From NCBI GenBank assembly GCA_945643635.1, contig CALZFC010000249.1, forward strand, positions 80,001-144,000: 64,000 nt of DNA, read 5' to 3'. Made by a program: the position numbers and the translations under genes. Every line of letters begins with the position of its first letter. Within the stretch, counting starts at the first letter, position 1. This DNA comes from Allodiplogaster sudhausi (taxonomy: Eukaryota > Nematoda > Chromadorea > Rhabditida > Diplogasteridae). The notes below the pieces were generated by a model. That model was not told the origin of the DNA and did no database searches. It saw nothing but the letters and a program-made list of their open reading frames with translations. Shown in pieces: positions 49,574 through 61,997 of the stretch.

Positions 49574-50980
49574 GCTCTTTCTCTAACTCTCTCGCCCTCT
49601 GCCTCCATCCCTCTTTCTCCTCACTCCTGGACGGAATGGCCGACCTCCAGAGCCGCGCACCTACAAGGCCAATCATTCACATCGCTTCGCTCTTCAATTG
49701 CTTTCATTCTCTGTTCTCTCTTGTTTTCTCTCTCTATCTCTCACTTTTATTATCTCTCTCCTTCTCTCTCCTTCTCTTCTCATCTCTCCCCTCTCATATT
49801 CTTGGCCTTCCAACTTGGAGAAGCACTCATGCTGCGTACCGCTTGACATTGTGCCTTTTTCAGCTTCTCTTGATATTTAATCATGGCTTTCTTCCTAATG
49901 TATACGCTCGCTATACGGATAAATTCTTTAGCAGATTTTTTTTGTTGCATTCACATTTACTTGTTGTTTATTTTGTGTGCATATAAGGACTTATGTCATT
50001 GTAACTGTATTTTATAATGTGATTAATGAATTATAAATAAATAATATTTTTATCGCGTCCTTTTAACTTACATCATGAAGTGGTATGCATTAATCATTCT
50101 ATTAGCAATAGGCATATTTAATTACGTCCCTGTAATTTCTTGTTTTCTTACTTGCCACACGAGAGAAACAGAGAGAGAGAGAGAGAGATAGCGAGAGAAA
50201 GAGAGAGAGATAGCGAGAGAAAGAGAGAGAGATAGCGAGAGAAAGAGAGAGAGATAGCGAGAGAAAGAGAGAGAGATAGCGAAAGAAAGAGAGGGAGAGA
50301 GAGAGAGTCTGAGGGAAGGAGAAGGAGAGAATGGACTAGAGAAACAGAGAAGAGATGACTCAAACACCCAAACACGTTGCCTATCAGCTGTCTTGTCTGT
50401 ACGATAACGGGTATTTCTTTTCCCTTCTCTTCTCTTCTCTTCGCTTTAGCTTCACATTTAATAATGCATTTCTTAAGAACCCTGAGTTCTCTCTCTCCAA
50501 CGCTCCTTCTCTCATATGTCCATACATACATCACATCTTCTGCTTTTGTTCTTATTCTCCTATTAGTCACTCCCATGTCATAATTCGCTTTATTTTTTAC
50601 TCGATTACAAATTAATGACGTGGTTCACTTCCGTTTATTACTCATTGTAAGTAATTTCCATTTCCTTCATGTCCGTATGTAATCTCACATGCTTTTCTGC
50701 TTGCCGTCCTTCGTGTGAATGGCATTTTTGTTGGAAGGTTTTTTTCATCTCTCTCTCTCTCTCTGTTTCTGAATCTTCCTTTCTCTTCTTTTTCTGTCTT
50801 TCTCTCTCTCTCTCTCCTCTCTTCTCTTTCCCATGAAGAGCAGGGTCTTTGTACTATCCGGGAGGCCTAAACAGAGAGACACAGTTTTAGAGAGGGATAG
50901 AGATAGACCGAGCACCCGGGGCAGGAACAAGAGTAGAATATCTTTTGCGTTAGAAAGGTGAGAAGTGCCTACTGCACCGA
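42741..50980. repeat. Long mosaic of CT and GA microsatellite blocks
   Basis: Purine blocks (for example 43205-43480, 44375-44475, 47345-47440, 48325-48465, 49050-49155, 49240-49385) alternate with pyrimidine blocks (43800-43850, 44600-45470, 45625-45710, 46200-46320, 46640-46690, 47095-47245, 47855-47960, 48130-48200, 48810-48945, 49520-49600). Unique islands of 50 to 400 bp separate them, with longer ones at 43500-43790, 43860-44370, 45720-46170, 46700-47000, 47470-47800 and 49800-50150. The longest open frame (48131-49249, 372 codons) is a repeat translation. No gene is supported. Confidence 0.8.
50160..50300 (+). repeat. 22-bp GA minisatellite
   Basis: About five copies of GAGAGAAAGAGAGAGAGATAGC follow each other, each marked by the TAGC interruption, embedded in a longer GA tract. 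Confidence 0.85.
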
Positions 50981-50983
50981 TGG

Positions 50984-51053
50984 GCACCCTTGGCGCAGTC
51001 GGTATGTGCCCTGCCCGCGAAGCGGTAAAAGATGAATCGACTCTTTAGGGTGC
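50984..51053 (+). tRNA. tRNA-like sequence, probably a pseudo-tRNA or SINE head
   Basis: GCACCCT at the start pairs exactly with AGGGTGC at the end (7-bp acceptor stem). A D-arm GCGC...GTGC pairs exactly and contains the A-box TGGCGCAGTCGG. A T-arm-like AAAGA/TCTTT pairs too. However the T loop is 9 nt, the B-box is poor (GAATCGACTC) and the anticodon loop is 8 nt without the usual U33. At 70 nt it is short. A functional tRNA is therefore unlikely. Confidence 0.4.
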
Positions 51054-51692
51054 TTATACTTTTATTTATTATTTTGATTTTTAAGATGATATCGTGATGT
51101 AAATACATACATGAGTCTTAAACTTTTCGAATTATTAAATGACAAAATTCCGAAAAGATCCGAAGCCATTAACAAACATTGTTCTTCTAAATTTTGCACA
51201 AGCATTGAAGATTAAAAATTTCCGGGATATTTTCGCGTGTGATTATCTCCCGAAAGAAGCATTAGAAGACAAATTAGGTATTGCATATCTCGATATCACT
51301 TTCACTCTTTGTCAGTCTATGTATCACTCGTACCTTCACTCTCTGCGACTTTCTTTCTCCCTCCTTATTCTTTTTCGCTCTCTGTGACTTTCCCTCTCCT
51401 TTCTCTCTCTCCTTTCTTTCTCTCTCTCACCTCAGTTCTCTTTTTGTCCCATAGATGAAAAAGAGCAGGGTCTTCATGCTATCCATAGTGACACAGTTGT
51501 TGCAGCCGCGCATTCAATCTGTCGAAAGTTTGAAACATGTTCGTAACAATTGTTCGCAACATCGGAGTTGTTCTCACAAGCTGAGAACAACCTGACAACA
51601 TCTCGGTGTCATCACATCTTTACTTCACAGATTTCATTTGAGAGTTTTTTTGTATGAAATATTTTTTTATAATAAAAAAGTGAAATTGTTTT

Positions 51693-52848
51693 ATGATGGC
51701 GCACTTGTTGGCGCTTCTTCCTGCTGGACGAAGGCCAAATCTGCCCTACTGCCGCCAGCACCACGCTAGGCTTTGTCAGAGTAATGAGGATCTTCTCATG
51801 CGGCGCTATAGACTAGGAGCCCAAGACATCCAGTGGCTAGTCCGGCAGATCTCTCCCTTTCTCAATCGGACAATACATTGGGACTGGACTATTACTATGA
51901 AGAATCAGGTTTGAAAGGAGCTGATTCTTCATCTTTTCAGATCATGAGTTTGTTTAGACGCTGATTGGATTGCGGTACTTGTTGTCCAACGCGCCGTTTA
52001 TTGTACTGGCTGATGCATATGGTTGCTGCGAGACAACCATCTTCAATGTAGTCCATCGCTTCCTGTGCGGTGTCATGTCCCTGAAGGACGAATGGATACA
52101 GTATCCCGTGGACTCGCTGGCATACTGTAGTGGAGCAGCACACGCATTTCTCAGCGTGGACCTTTCAATAGTCAGCCTAAACATAACTACAAAGAAGCTG
52201 AGAAGTAACAGCCAATTACACAAAATAGTGTGATTAATAAAAGAGTCAGCTTTAGACATCATTGGACTGGTTGATGGTACCCTTGTGCCGATCAGCACAC
52301 CCCGTCATGCTCCCTGGCAGTTTCGCTCTAGGAAGGGACATCCTGCCATCAACGTGCTCACAGTCGCTGATGCCTACGGACGAGTGGTCTTCTGCAACGC
52401 AAACTGGCCTGGATCTACCCATGATAGTTTTGTCCTGGCTAACTCGGCACTAGGGAATGCTATTTCCATTGGCACCATTCCAGCTTGATTCGTTCTACTT
52501 GGTGATAAGGGTTTTGCAAATGGGTCTCATCTCGTGACTCCGCTTAGACGACCAAGAACACAGCAAGAACTTGACTTCAATTCTGCTCATAAGAAAGTCC
52601 GTGTTCTAGTGAAGCAGACCATCGGGGTTCTGAAGAAGAGATTTATGGTCTTGTCTAATGTAGCCCGTCTTTCCCCAGCAGTTGCATCGAAAGTAATCCT
52701 TTCTTGTTGCATACTTCACAACATCATCATCGATCGCTTGACCGGTGGTTTCATCCTGCAAAACAACAACCTCTACCTGATCATGCCGCATCCCCCGCCA
52801 GAGGTTGACCCAAGGAGTATGATTATGAGTATGATTGCTAACATGTAG
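51693..52848 (+). pseudogene. Harbinger transposase (HARBI1-like), inactivated
   Basis: A DDE-type nuclease that would cut and join the transposon ends. Exon-like parts are 51693-51908, 51958-52155 and about 52256-52848. Seen are the N-terminal helical region, ADAYGCCETTIFNVVHRF (HTH-like), the first catalytic Asp in IIGLVDGT, the second in PGSTHDS, GDKGF, and the C-terminal GVLKKRF...CCILHNI block. A TGA at 52486-52488 interrupts the frame between the second Asp and GDKGF. Where relatives usually have the third catalytic Glu before the aromatic-G-x-LK-x-RF block, this copy has Lys (codon about 52612). The junction between exons 2 and 3 is uncertain in phase. It is therefore most likely dead, possibly still mobilised in trans. 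Confidence 0.88.
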
Positions 52849-53108
52849 AGAGATGATATAATCTGATTGGTTTGTAACGATAAAGTTGTTGATTTTCACT
52901 TCAACAATTACACTGCAAGGCAGAAGGTGTTAAAATTTTATCTTGAACAAATTCAAGAAGAAACGCAACAAGGTTTAACAAAGTTAGTAAACAAAATTCG
53001 GAAATAATTCATTACTACGGTATACTTTCTATAGCTTGTGTTGTAAAGATGATATCTCTATTATACTCTTACTATAGTCCTATATGTAGATTAGATTATT
53101 TCCAACAT

Positions 53109-54856
53109 CTATGCTCTGCGAGTAGCAATGGAAGATCCGACCATACTCTGTTCCAGAGCATCATCATCAAAGTGCGTGTATTGATTAGGAACATAAACTG
53201 CTTGATTAACATTTGCCAAACGGACTAGTCTAGCGCTCTGCCTGCGTGCTCTTTCGTCGTCTCTTTCTTGCTCTCTTTCTGCGTGCTCCTGTTGGATGTA
53301 GTCGTTCGGTTCGCCGCGCAGCGATCGGACCATCTCCGTCGTTTCTTGCACCATTTCCATCGTCGCTTGTATGAGGCAGCACGACGCGTCTTCTTTCCTC
53401 TTCATTGCTTCGTAATGCTCGATCTGTTTCTTAAAAAAACATTGTAAGAACGGGCTTTGCAAAGAACGAGATGATTCCGACAAAGAAACTCCTACCTAAA
53501 CATGTTAAGAAAACTTCCTTCCCCAAAGTCACCCAGGAGTTCTTTGATGTGAGGAACACGAATAAGTTAGAGAGGGCAACATCGAGGAACGGGAAGGAGG
53601 GAGCGAGGACGGAAGGACCTACCGTATACCTACCGTAACGTTTCTTAATGACATCACGGACAAAAACAAAAATGATATTCACATTCCTCGCATCAAATAA
53701 CCCAGAGATCAAAATTTTCCCCGAAAGATTTGAAATTTGATATTGAAACATTATTTAAATATATAAAAAGAACCTTCATCATTTCTTCTGTCAGCTGCAG
53801 AAGTCGGCGATTACCAATTGTCTTAAAAAAAGAAGGAAAAATGACAGTTATAACTTAATGACTTCACTTATATTATAGACAAAATGAGAAACTGAAAAAA
53901 AGTGCAACGATAATCACACGTATTCCGTTAGAACAAACCCCTGCTGAAGTCGAGTCCTTCACGCATCCCAAAAGGACGCTTGGTGCTCGAAAGAGCGATC
54001 CTTTTCCCTCTTGTCGACGGCCATTACGAGAAGATTCTGTAGTTGAAGTGCTGCTCGAGCATTAGGAAGACAACTGAACGTGACAGTCATTAATTCGCTC
54101 CTCATTTAATAAATATAATGTTAAATAAAGGTTCATCTAAAAACAAGGCAATGTTAAAACATTCATTCCAAACCTGGCGAGGAAAACATTTTGAATCAGT
54201 CGCAAGTGGGGAACACTCTTTTGGCAACTAAAAATGATAAAAAAATATATTGTAAAAGCATTGTAGAATAAAACAATACAGCAAACCTTTCTAAGAGAGC
54301 TTTCACCAGCTCCAGCCTTTGATATCCCAGCAAATGCTGGGGTGTCTCCATAAGCGTCAATGACGTGCTGAGTGAGCACGTCAATCTCCTCTTCGTCTTC
54401 CTCGATTGCTTCTTCTTCTTCGCTGTTCACTCCTCCTCCGGTTGCACTGGTGTAACTGTAAAGATCGCCAGACTCATCACGACTATCTCCCCAAGGTAAA
54501 AAAAGTGAGCACAATCATCATTCGAAAAGAATAACCAACTTCATCCGAGAGCGGGCGACCTTGCTTTTGGCCGCTGCGTTCACCTTGTTGACAACGTTCC
54601 TGAGTTGCACGGACGTGAACTGCTTGCTACAACAGTATAAACATCATCTCTAATCACTTTTAATCACTGCTGGTAGAACTTACTCGAATCTGATGAACGC
54701 CGCGTTGAGGACCTCCTTCTTGGCCTGCGCCTTTCTCGCATTGCCCTCCGAGCAGCGGCTTCTGTTGTGCTCGATGAGCGCATCTCGTCGTGCCAGCACC
54801 TCCCTCACGATGAACTCCTTTTCTTCATGAAGCATCGGCGGCGCCTTCCCGGCCAT
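53109..54856 (-). CDS. Myb/SANT-like protein of the Harbinger element
   Basis: The companion DNA-binding protein that helps Harbinger transposases reach the nucleus and bind ends. Start is the ATG at 54856; exon 1 runs to 54684 with a GTAAGT donor. It has EEKEFIVREVLARRDAL and, in exon 2 (about 54629-54540), a second helix FTSVQLRNVVNKVN, as in the trihelix/MADF-like fold. A third exon (about 54500-54290) is acidic (SEEEEAIEEDEEE). Smaller exon-like pieces lie near 54230-54175 and 54065-53940, and the last exon (about 53428-53109) starts KQIEHYEAMKRKED and forms a charged coiled coil (QERDDERARRQ) before the stop at 53109. Exact joins of the middle exons are not resolved, and intactness is unknown. 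Confidence 0.75.
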
Positions 54857-55331
54857 CTAAAAAAAAAAATAACAACACATTGTAACAACAAACAAGAATA
54901 CTAAAGCCGAGTCTAGGCGCCCGGATTCAACGCGCCCATGAAACGTTTGAATTTTTGCCTCACAGTAGTCCCAACCATTGGTAGTCAACTAGGTCGAACT
55001 TATGACCACAGACGTGAGATAGGGCAAGTTATGAGAGTCACACTGGTGACGAGCGAAAGCATCACCATAGCAGCTTTTGCTCGTCACAACCTGCGTCTCC
55101 TTCTTTGCACTGTCTCTCCATTTTCGTGCTGGTTCTGACCAAGTGACCACTTCAGATGTTCGCAACAAGAAGTGCACACAACCAAAAAAGTGATAACAAG
55201 CTGGATACATGTTCGGAACCTATGTGTATTAAGATAGGCTGGCAAATTACCAATTCTTCTGTTGCGAACATATTCCAAACAATGTTGTTTCGAACATGTT
55301 TCAAACTTTTGACAGATTAAATGCGCGGCAG

Positions 55332-55490
55332 TTGTTGCGAGGGCTCATTGGAGAGCAGGGAGAGAGGGGTTGAGACGGAAGAGAGAGAGAGAGAGAGAGA
55401 GACATCGAGAGAGTATGAGAAATAGACAGGCAGCCAGGGGCAGGAACGCGGAAAACGAGGCCTCGAACATGTGTTGCATTCTAGTCTCAT

Positions 55491-55528
<38 letters not shown>

Positions 55529-55659
55529 ATTCTCTCACTTTCTCTCTTTCTCTCACTTTCACTCAAGCTCCCTTCTTTCTTATTAGTCTCTTCATCTCTA
55601 CATATTCCTCGTTTCGTTTCTCTCTTTTTCTTTATATATCCCTCTAAAAAGAGTCCGCA

Positions 55660-55724
<65 letters not shown>

Positions 55725-56570
55725 CTACCCATGACATTCGTCCGGAACCTCGTCTTCTTCTTTTTTTTCTCGTTTTTTTCTCTTTTATTTGCTCATCGCA
55801 CCGGGAACGGGCGCCCTTTGGTCCTCTGCCACTTCTGGCCTCAGTCAGTTGTAATCCTGCTACTCATCAGCTCTCTGCTCGGATTCGCGGAATCTCTTTC
55901 TCTCATCTCTCTTTCTCACTCTCTCCTTCCCTCTCATTCTCTCCTCTTTCCCTTTGCTCTCTCCCACTCTCTATCTCCCCTCCCTCCCCCTCTCTCTTCC
56001 GCTGAAAACTGTCGTGATCAGCCCCCAGGACCAAGCAGAACATCTGTGTTCTATTCCAACTCACACGTGGTTCCTTCTTCGCCTCCAGTCATGTGGCTGA
56101 AAGTTGTTTTCTCAGACTCTTCGAGAACAAACCTTAATTTTTTCCACTTTTAGGTTTGCATCCTCTCCTGCTCCATCTCGTAAAAGAGAAAGAAACATCT
56201 CACTGTTTCTTTCTCTTTTACTCATTGTCTCAGAAGCTGGACGGTCTGGTGGAAAGGGCAAAAAATATGTGCAGCAGCTGGAGGAGGCTAACCCTGGAGA
56301 GAGTGCAAAGAGAAAGTGAGATAGTAAGAGAGATTGAAAGAGAGAGAGAAAGAGAAAGAGAGAAGAAAGCAAGAAAGCGGATTATCGTTTGCCCCCGAGG
56401 GCTCTTCTGTTTCTTACGTCTTCTTTTCATCTCTTTCCCACATTTGCTCTCTCTCACTCTCACTCTCTCTCTCTCTCTTTACCTTCATTTTCTTCCTCCA
56501 GTCAGCCCCCCCCCACAACTTCCGCATCTTCTTTTGATACACCATGTGATGAGTGGGGGAAACGAGAGAA

Positions 56571-56604
<34 letters not shown>

Positions 56605-58195
56605 CGAGAGAGCGAGAGAGCGAGAGATGGAGATAGAAGGGTGCCTCCGGGTCAAAACAATCTATCATTCTTTCCCAGTAGCTTGCATCGTTTTACACTT
56701 ATCACCTCTCCTCGTCACTTTCGCTCAATCTCTCTCTTTTTCCATACTATTACTCTTTTCTCTGCCTTTCTCTCTCTCTTCATTCTCTCGTCTATTTTTG
56801 TCAGAATCGTTAAAGCATGTCACCTCTATGTAAATGGATTAATCAGTGTCATGTCGTGGTCGTAGCTCTCTGATTCTAACCAAAGGCTCCATAGAGCATC
56901 ATCAACTTCCTTCTGGTGCAGAACTGAATGGACACATAAAAAATACTCCTTCTTAACTATCTCTCTTTTCCCTCTCTCTCTCTCCCTCTCAATCTTTCTC
57001 CCTTCTCTCTCTCTCCCTATCTATCTTTCTCCCTCTCTCTCTCCCTCTCTCTCTCTCTCCCTCTCTCTCTCTCTCTTCCCAGTCCGTCTAACCATTTCCC
57101 TCTCACATTCCGCACATCCATTCTTTTGTGGCCCACCACTTTTTTGGTCCAGTCCCGCTGTAGCATCTCGTTCTCTCTCACATGCATAGCTCTCTCTTCC
57201 TTTTTTTATCTCTCTTCCCTCGCTCTGTCTCACCTTCTCTCTCACTCTCTCTCTCTCTTGCTCTCTCTCACCTCCCCCTCTCTCTCCTTCATTCCCTGGA
57301 TGATCCGCGCCGCTCGCTTTCTTGTCGACGCGGCAAAAAGCCGCGCTAGCCACTGAGACGGAGGAGAGACAAGAATGTGCAAGGAAGAAGATGAAAGATG
57401 AAGGAAGAATGGCTTGATACGCTTGCATTTTTCTCTGCTTCTCTGCTTTCACTCACACCATCTCTCTCTCTCATATCTCTCACCATCTCTCCTTCTCTCT
57501 TTCCTCCTCTCCCTCTCTCTCCATCTCTCTCACTCTTTCTCCTATCTTTGTTTATCTCAGTAGTAGTATTGCCCTGCCCCACCCTCAACTTTTTCCTCTC
57601 TTTGCCCTGCAGCAGCTTCGGCCTATAGTCCCCCCCTCTGCTGCTGTTTCCTGTGTGGACTGCACTGGCCTCTTCAAGCTCGGCCACATGATGAGAGTGG
57701 TGACCACTCAAACTGCAACTTTCTCCTTTTTCTATCTCTCTCGTTCTCAGTCTCAGTCTCTTTCTGTCTCGGTCTCTCTCATTCTCCCTTTCTTTCTCTG
57801 TCTGTCTCTTTTTCTCTCTGCCCTTCTTTCCCGCAACAAAAATACTCTCACCCAACATGACGAACCCGCACCCTCATTGCTCGATCAGCTAACAAGCTTG
57901 CAACAACTTGCTACCCTTTTCTCTGTTTATGCAGTAGCATTGAGGTTTTTATTCTCTATGTTTGTCTCCCTCATCTCTGCCTCTCTCTCTGTTTTCTTTA
58001 TTCTCTCTCTCTCTCTGACTCGCTCTCTCTCTCTTTCTCTTTCTCTCTCTTTCTTGCTCTCTCTTTCAAGCTCTCTCTCTCTCACTCTCTCCTTCTCTCT
58101 CCCTGCCTCTCGATTCATGCTCGTCAAGCTGTCCATTTGCGCACTCTTTCTACATTCCCGCCCGGCTTACGAACAGTGAGAGCCAGAGAGAGGGA

Positions 58196-58234
<39 letters not shown>

Positions 58235-58956
58235 AGAAAAAGAGGGAGAGAGAGAAAGAGAGTGATAGAAAGAGAGACCCCTTATTCGCTCCCACTCAAT
58301 TCGATTGCCTTTTCACTCTTTTCAGCTTCGCGCTTGAAACGTCTCCTCTCTCACTCTTTCGTTTGCAACATTGCTTCCTTTGCTTCTATTCAATTTTTTT
58401 TTTATTTTACTATTTTTTCAATATTTAATTCGAGTAAATTTAAAGAAAATTTTACGACTCTTCCATTCCCACCTTCACCATATCTGCTTCAGATCGCACT
58501 AGTCCCCAGAACAGATCTTTCCCATCATTATCAGTTTAAGCATCAGCTGGTTTTTCGTTATTCGCTTTATTTTTATCTCGTTTTTCCTTTTATCTCGCCT
58601 TCATTCAAGCTTCCCCCGTTCATCTCTTCTTTTCTCCCGCAGTGCTTCCCTTTTCTCCCTAAATGTTTCGCTCTCTCCCTCTCACTCTCTCTCCCTCTCT
58701 CTTTCTTTCCCTCTCTCTCTCTCTCCCAAATTCCAAGCAACCAGCCGGCCGACCTAGACCGCATTCCACACTCGGGCGCACATCATTTTTCAATCACTCA
58801 CTTTGTCTCTCTCCCTCTCTTTCTCTCTCTTCCCTCCTTCTTTCTCTACTCTCTCTCTCTTTCTTATCTCTCTCACTCGTCCTTATCACTGCCAGGCAAT
58901 CAAGTGACGCTTGTTCGCGCTCAATCTTTCTCTCCTTCTATATCTCTGACTTTTCT

Positions 58957-59002
<46 letters not shown>

Positions 59003-59613
59003 GTCCCTTCACACTTTGACTCTTGCCCTCGACCTCCTCCATTCCTTGTGCCGCGCGCCGTCAAATCTTTCCATGAAAGAATAATCAACAGTTTGCTGCC
59101 TCTCTTTCAGTCTCTTCTCTCCTCCGTGGTTCCCTCTGCCGATTTGAAGCATATCTCGCCGTTGACCCTCTACGGAATTTGCATAGAGAGAGAGAGAGAA
59201 AGAGAGCGAGGGAGAGAGAGAAAAAGAGAGAGAGAGATGTATAAGCGGATTTCGCTCGACACGCTAGTGATGGTTTGGCTTCTCTCTCGGACGACGCTTT
59301 GTCATAGGCATGCTACACATGGCATTGATTCACTCTGGGAAAGAGAGAGAGAGAGAGAGAGACTGAGGAGAGAAAGAAAGAGGTAGGGAGAGGGAGAGTG
59401 AGAGAGATAGAAAGAGAGGAAGAGAGAGAGAGAGATAATGGACGACTACCAATTCCAATCCGAAGATGCCATTGGAATGGCAGAGTAATTCGACGAGAGC
59501 CTCCCTCAATCCGAATATGAATAGATTCCGGAGGGGTCTTCTTCATCCTATTCATTCTGGCAGGCTCACCCTCTCTCTCCCTCCTTCTCTCCCTCCCTCT
59601 CTCCCTCTCTCTC

Positions 59614-59650
<37 letters not shown>

Positions 59651-59930
59651 ACTCTATCCCATTCTCCCACTCTCTATATCATTTTGGGTGCCACCACTCG
59701 AAGCTACTCAAGCGTAAAGGGTCACGCGACTCGGCACTCTTGCTCTCGTTCCCTCTCTCTCTTTCTCTTTATCTCTCTCTCTTTCTCTCTCTCTCTCTTT
59801 CTCTCTCTCTCTCCCTTTAATCTCTCCCTTTCCTCTCTCTCTCCATCTTTATATTTCGCATCTCTACAGCTCTCTATCAAGAACGGGTAACCTACCTATT
59901 CACCGTCTCCCTCTCGAACCAGTGGTCCCG
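55332..59930. repeat. CT/GA mosaic right of the transposon
   Basis: GA runs (55378-55412, 56310-56370, 56560-56630, 58185-58270, 59185-59240, 59340-59435) alternate with CT runs (55495-55560, 55665-55730, 55890-55990, 56950-57080, 57455-57545, 57960-58105, 58665-58730, 58945-59000, 59570-59650, 59750-59860). Frames up to 374 codons (58262-59386) are Ser/Leu or Arg/Glu repeats. Unique islands (56020-56280, 58330-58660, 59020-59170) show no splice-consistent coding pattern. Confidence 0.8.
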
Positions 59931-60312
59931 TCACACTATATACGCATATGCTTGGCATACATATGTATGTACCTATTTGGAAGGTTGCGAAAGAGCCTTT
60001 TCTACTGATCAACCGCCCTTTGGTAGAAAGAGTCGAATTTCTCAAGTGTTAATATATATATAGATATATATATTCTTTTTGGTAGATGCGCGTATTGTTC
60101 GTGTTTACCAGAACGAGCACACTTTTAATCTTAATTAATATTATTAGACTTGTAAAGCAGAACAAGAAAAATATATTCAAACACATATATGACCAACAAA
60201 GGTATTTTAGGTGACAAATATTTCAATTTGTTCACATGGTCACCGAAAGTGCATTTGTGCGCTTATTGTTAGTTAGTATCTTCATCCACTTCTTTCCCTG
60301 ATCCTCTCTCCT

Positions 60313-60345
<33 letters not shown>

Positions 60346-61778
60346 TTATATCTCGCACTCTCTTTCACTTTCGCTTTCCCAGTGTTTCTCTCTCTCTCCC
60401 TAGCTGTGCTAATAATGCGAACTGACGAGAACAGTTGTGGCTCAAAGCAGCTCTAATCTCTGCTGGGAACGGATCCTCGCGATGAGCCGTTCCAAATTAG
60501 GGGAGCTTTCTCTTCTTCTTTGTGCGGTCTGCTCTCGCTCTCTCACGGTTACCTCTCTCTCTCTCTCTCACTCTCTCTCCCTCTCTCTATCTCTCTCAGT
60601 TCTTTCGTTTCTTTCACTTTCGTCCACCCCACAAACACCCCATTCCATTTAGCATCCCTCTCCGTTTTCGGTGCGGATATCGTCATGGTGCGAAGAGTGA
60701 GACAGGTGATAGAGTTAGGGCGGGAGATAGAGAGAGAGTAGAGAGAGGAGAGTAGGGGAGAGGTGAAAGAGAGAGAGGAGAGAGAGACAGTCACATGCGC
60801 CCCCGCAAGGTGGCCCTAGCCTTCTTCCTTTGTTCTCTAGGAAGATGCTACAGAAGGCTAGGTGATATGAGGCCGGAGGGGGGGGGGGTAGAAGCATTCC
60901 TTTGTGACTTTCCCCTACTCTCTTTCTCTCGCTCTCTCTCTCTCTTTCCCTCTCGCCATTTCTCTTTCTCTCTCTCTCCATCTCTATCTCTCTCACTCTC
61001 TCGCACACCCTTTCTCTCCTTGTCACCTTGACACCTCACCGGACCTCCATGGGTACCCTCCTCCCATATCTCTCCCACATCCATGTGCTGCCAGTGCGCT
61101 CTCTCAGTATCGCCTATCGCCTTTCTCGCCTTGTGGTGCAAAAGTTTTGAAATAGTATTTTTGAATTCCAGTGTGTGTGTCGGCGTCTTTATGCGTGTGT
61201 TTATCAGAATTTTAGTCTTTTTGTGCGCTCCAAATTCCTGCGCTTTCGGTCCATTAATGACCCCTTCACTCATTCACCCTGGGGCCCTCTATCATTCTCC
61301 ACCCCCCCCCACTTCTTTTATTGCTCCCCGCTACCTTTTCACCCAACCCCAACCGCACAATCAAATGGCGCTCACGGTCAGGTCATCGAACCCTTATGTC
61401 GGCCAATCTATGTGCTTTTTTCTCAGACCTGCATACCTTGATGTATTTATACTCTCCTTCTCTTCTCTCACTCTCTCTCTCTTTCTCTCTCCTCCCTCTC
61501 CCCCTCTCTCGGTCTCTCACTCGTTCTCTCCTCTCTCTCTCTCTCTCTATCACTCTCTCCTCTGGTTCCCAATCGATCTCTTCGCATGTGCAATACCTGA
61601 CCATGATTGAGTGCGCGAACTATCGCTTGTCCTTTCCTTCATGCTATGTATCTGGTCGCTGTATCACGCGCAGAGATCAGAAAGATAGCGACAAAGAGTG
61701 TGAGAGAGAAAGAGAGGGTGAGAAAGAGGAGAAAAGGAGAGAGGGAGAGTCAGAGAGAGACTGAGAGAGAGTGCGAGA

Positions 61779-61813
<35 letters not shown>

Positions 61814-61959
61814 TAGAGATAGAGAGAGAGAAAGGGAAGCAAAAAAATATTCGCCGTGACTCCGTTCGATGACCTTCTTCTAGGCTTGCAAAATTTACTT
61901 GTTCTCTTGTCTACATCGTACCGCTAGCCTTCTTCTTCTTTCTCTCTCTAGCTCGCACA

Positions 61960-61997
<38 letters not shown>

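Larger units (their letters stand above)
51506..55328. mobile_element. PIF/Harbinger DNA transposon, 3.8 kb
   Basis: Terminal inverted repeats are clear: CCGCGCATTYAATCTGTCR at both ends, continuing through AAAGTTTGAAACATGTTCG, with similarity over about 70 bp. The 3-bp direct repeat CAG flanks the element (51503-51505 and 55329-55331), which fits the 3-bp target duplication of this superfamily. Inside are the two genes expected: a DDE transposase on + and a Myb/SANT-like gene on -, arranged convergently. The transposase is broken. Confidence 0.93.

Noticed and set aside
50160..50300. CRISPR-like array of regularly spaced repeats
   Set aside because: The units are contiguous 22-mers of GA sequence without unique spacers, in a eukaryotic genome.
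53109..53483. Stand-alone host gene with charged coiled coil
   Set aside because: It lies inside the Harbinger ends and joins the Myb/SANT-like exons upstream, so it is the transposon's second gene.
58262..59386. 374-codon open frame
   Set aside because: Same repeat-type composition; the long frame reflects lack of stop codons in pyrimidine runs.
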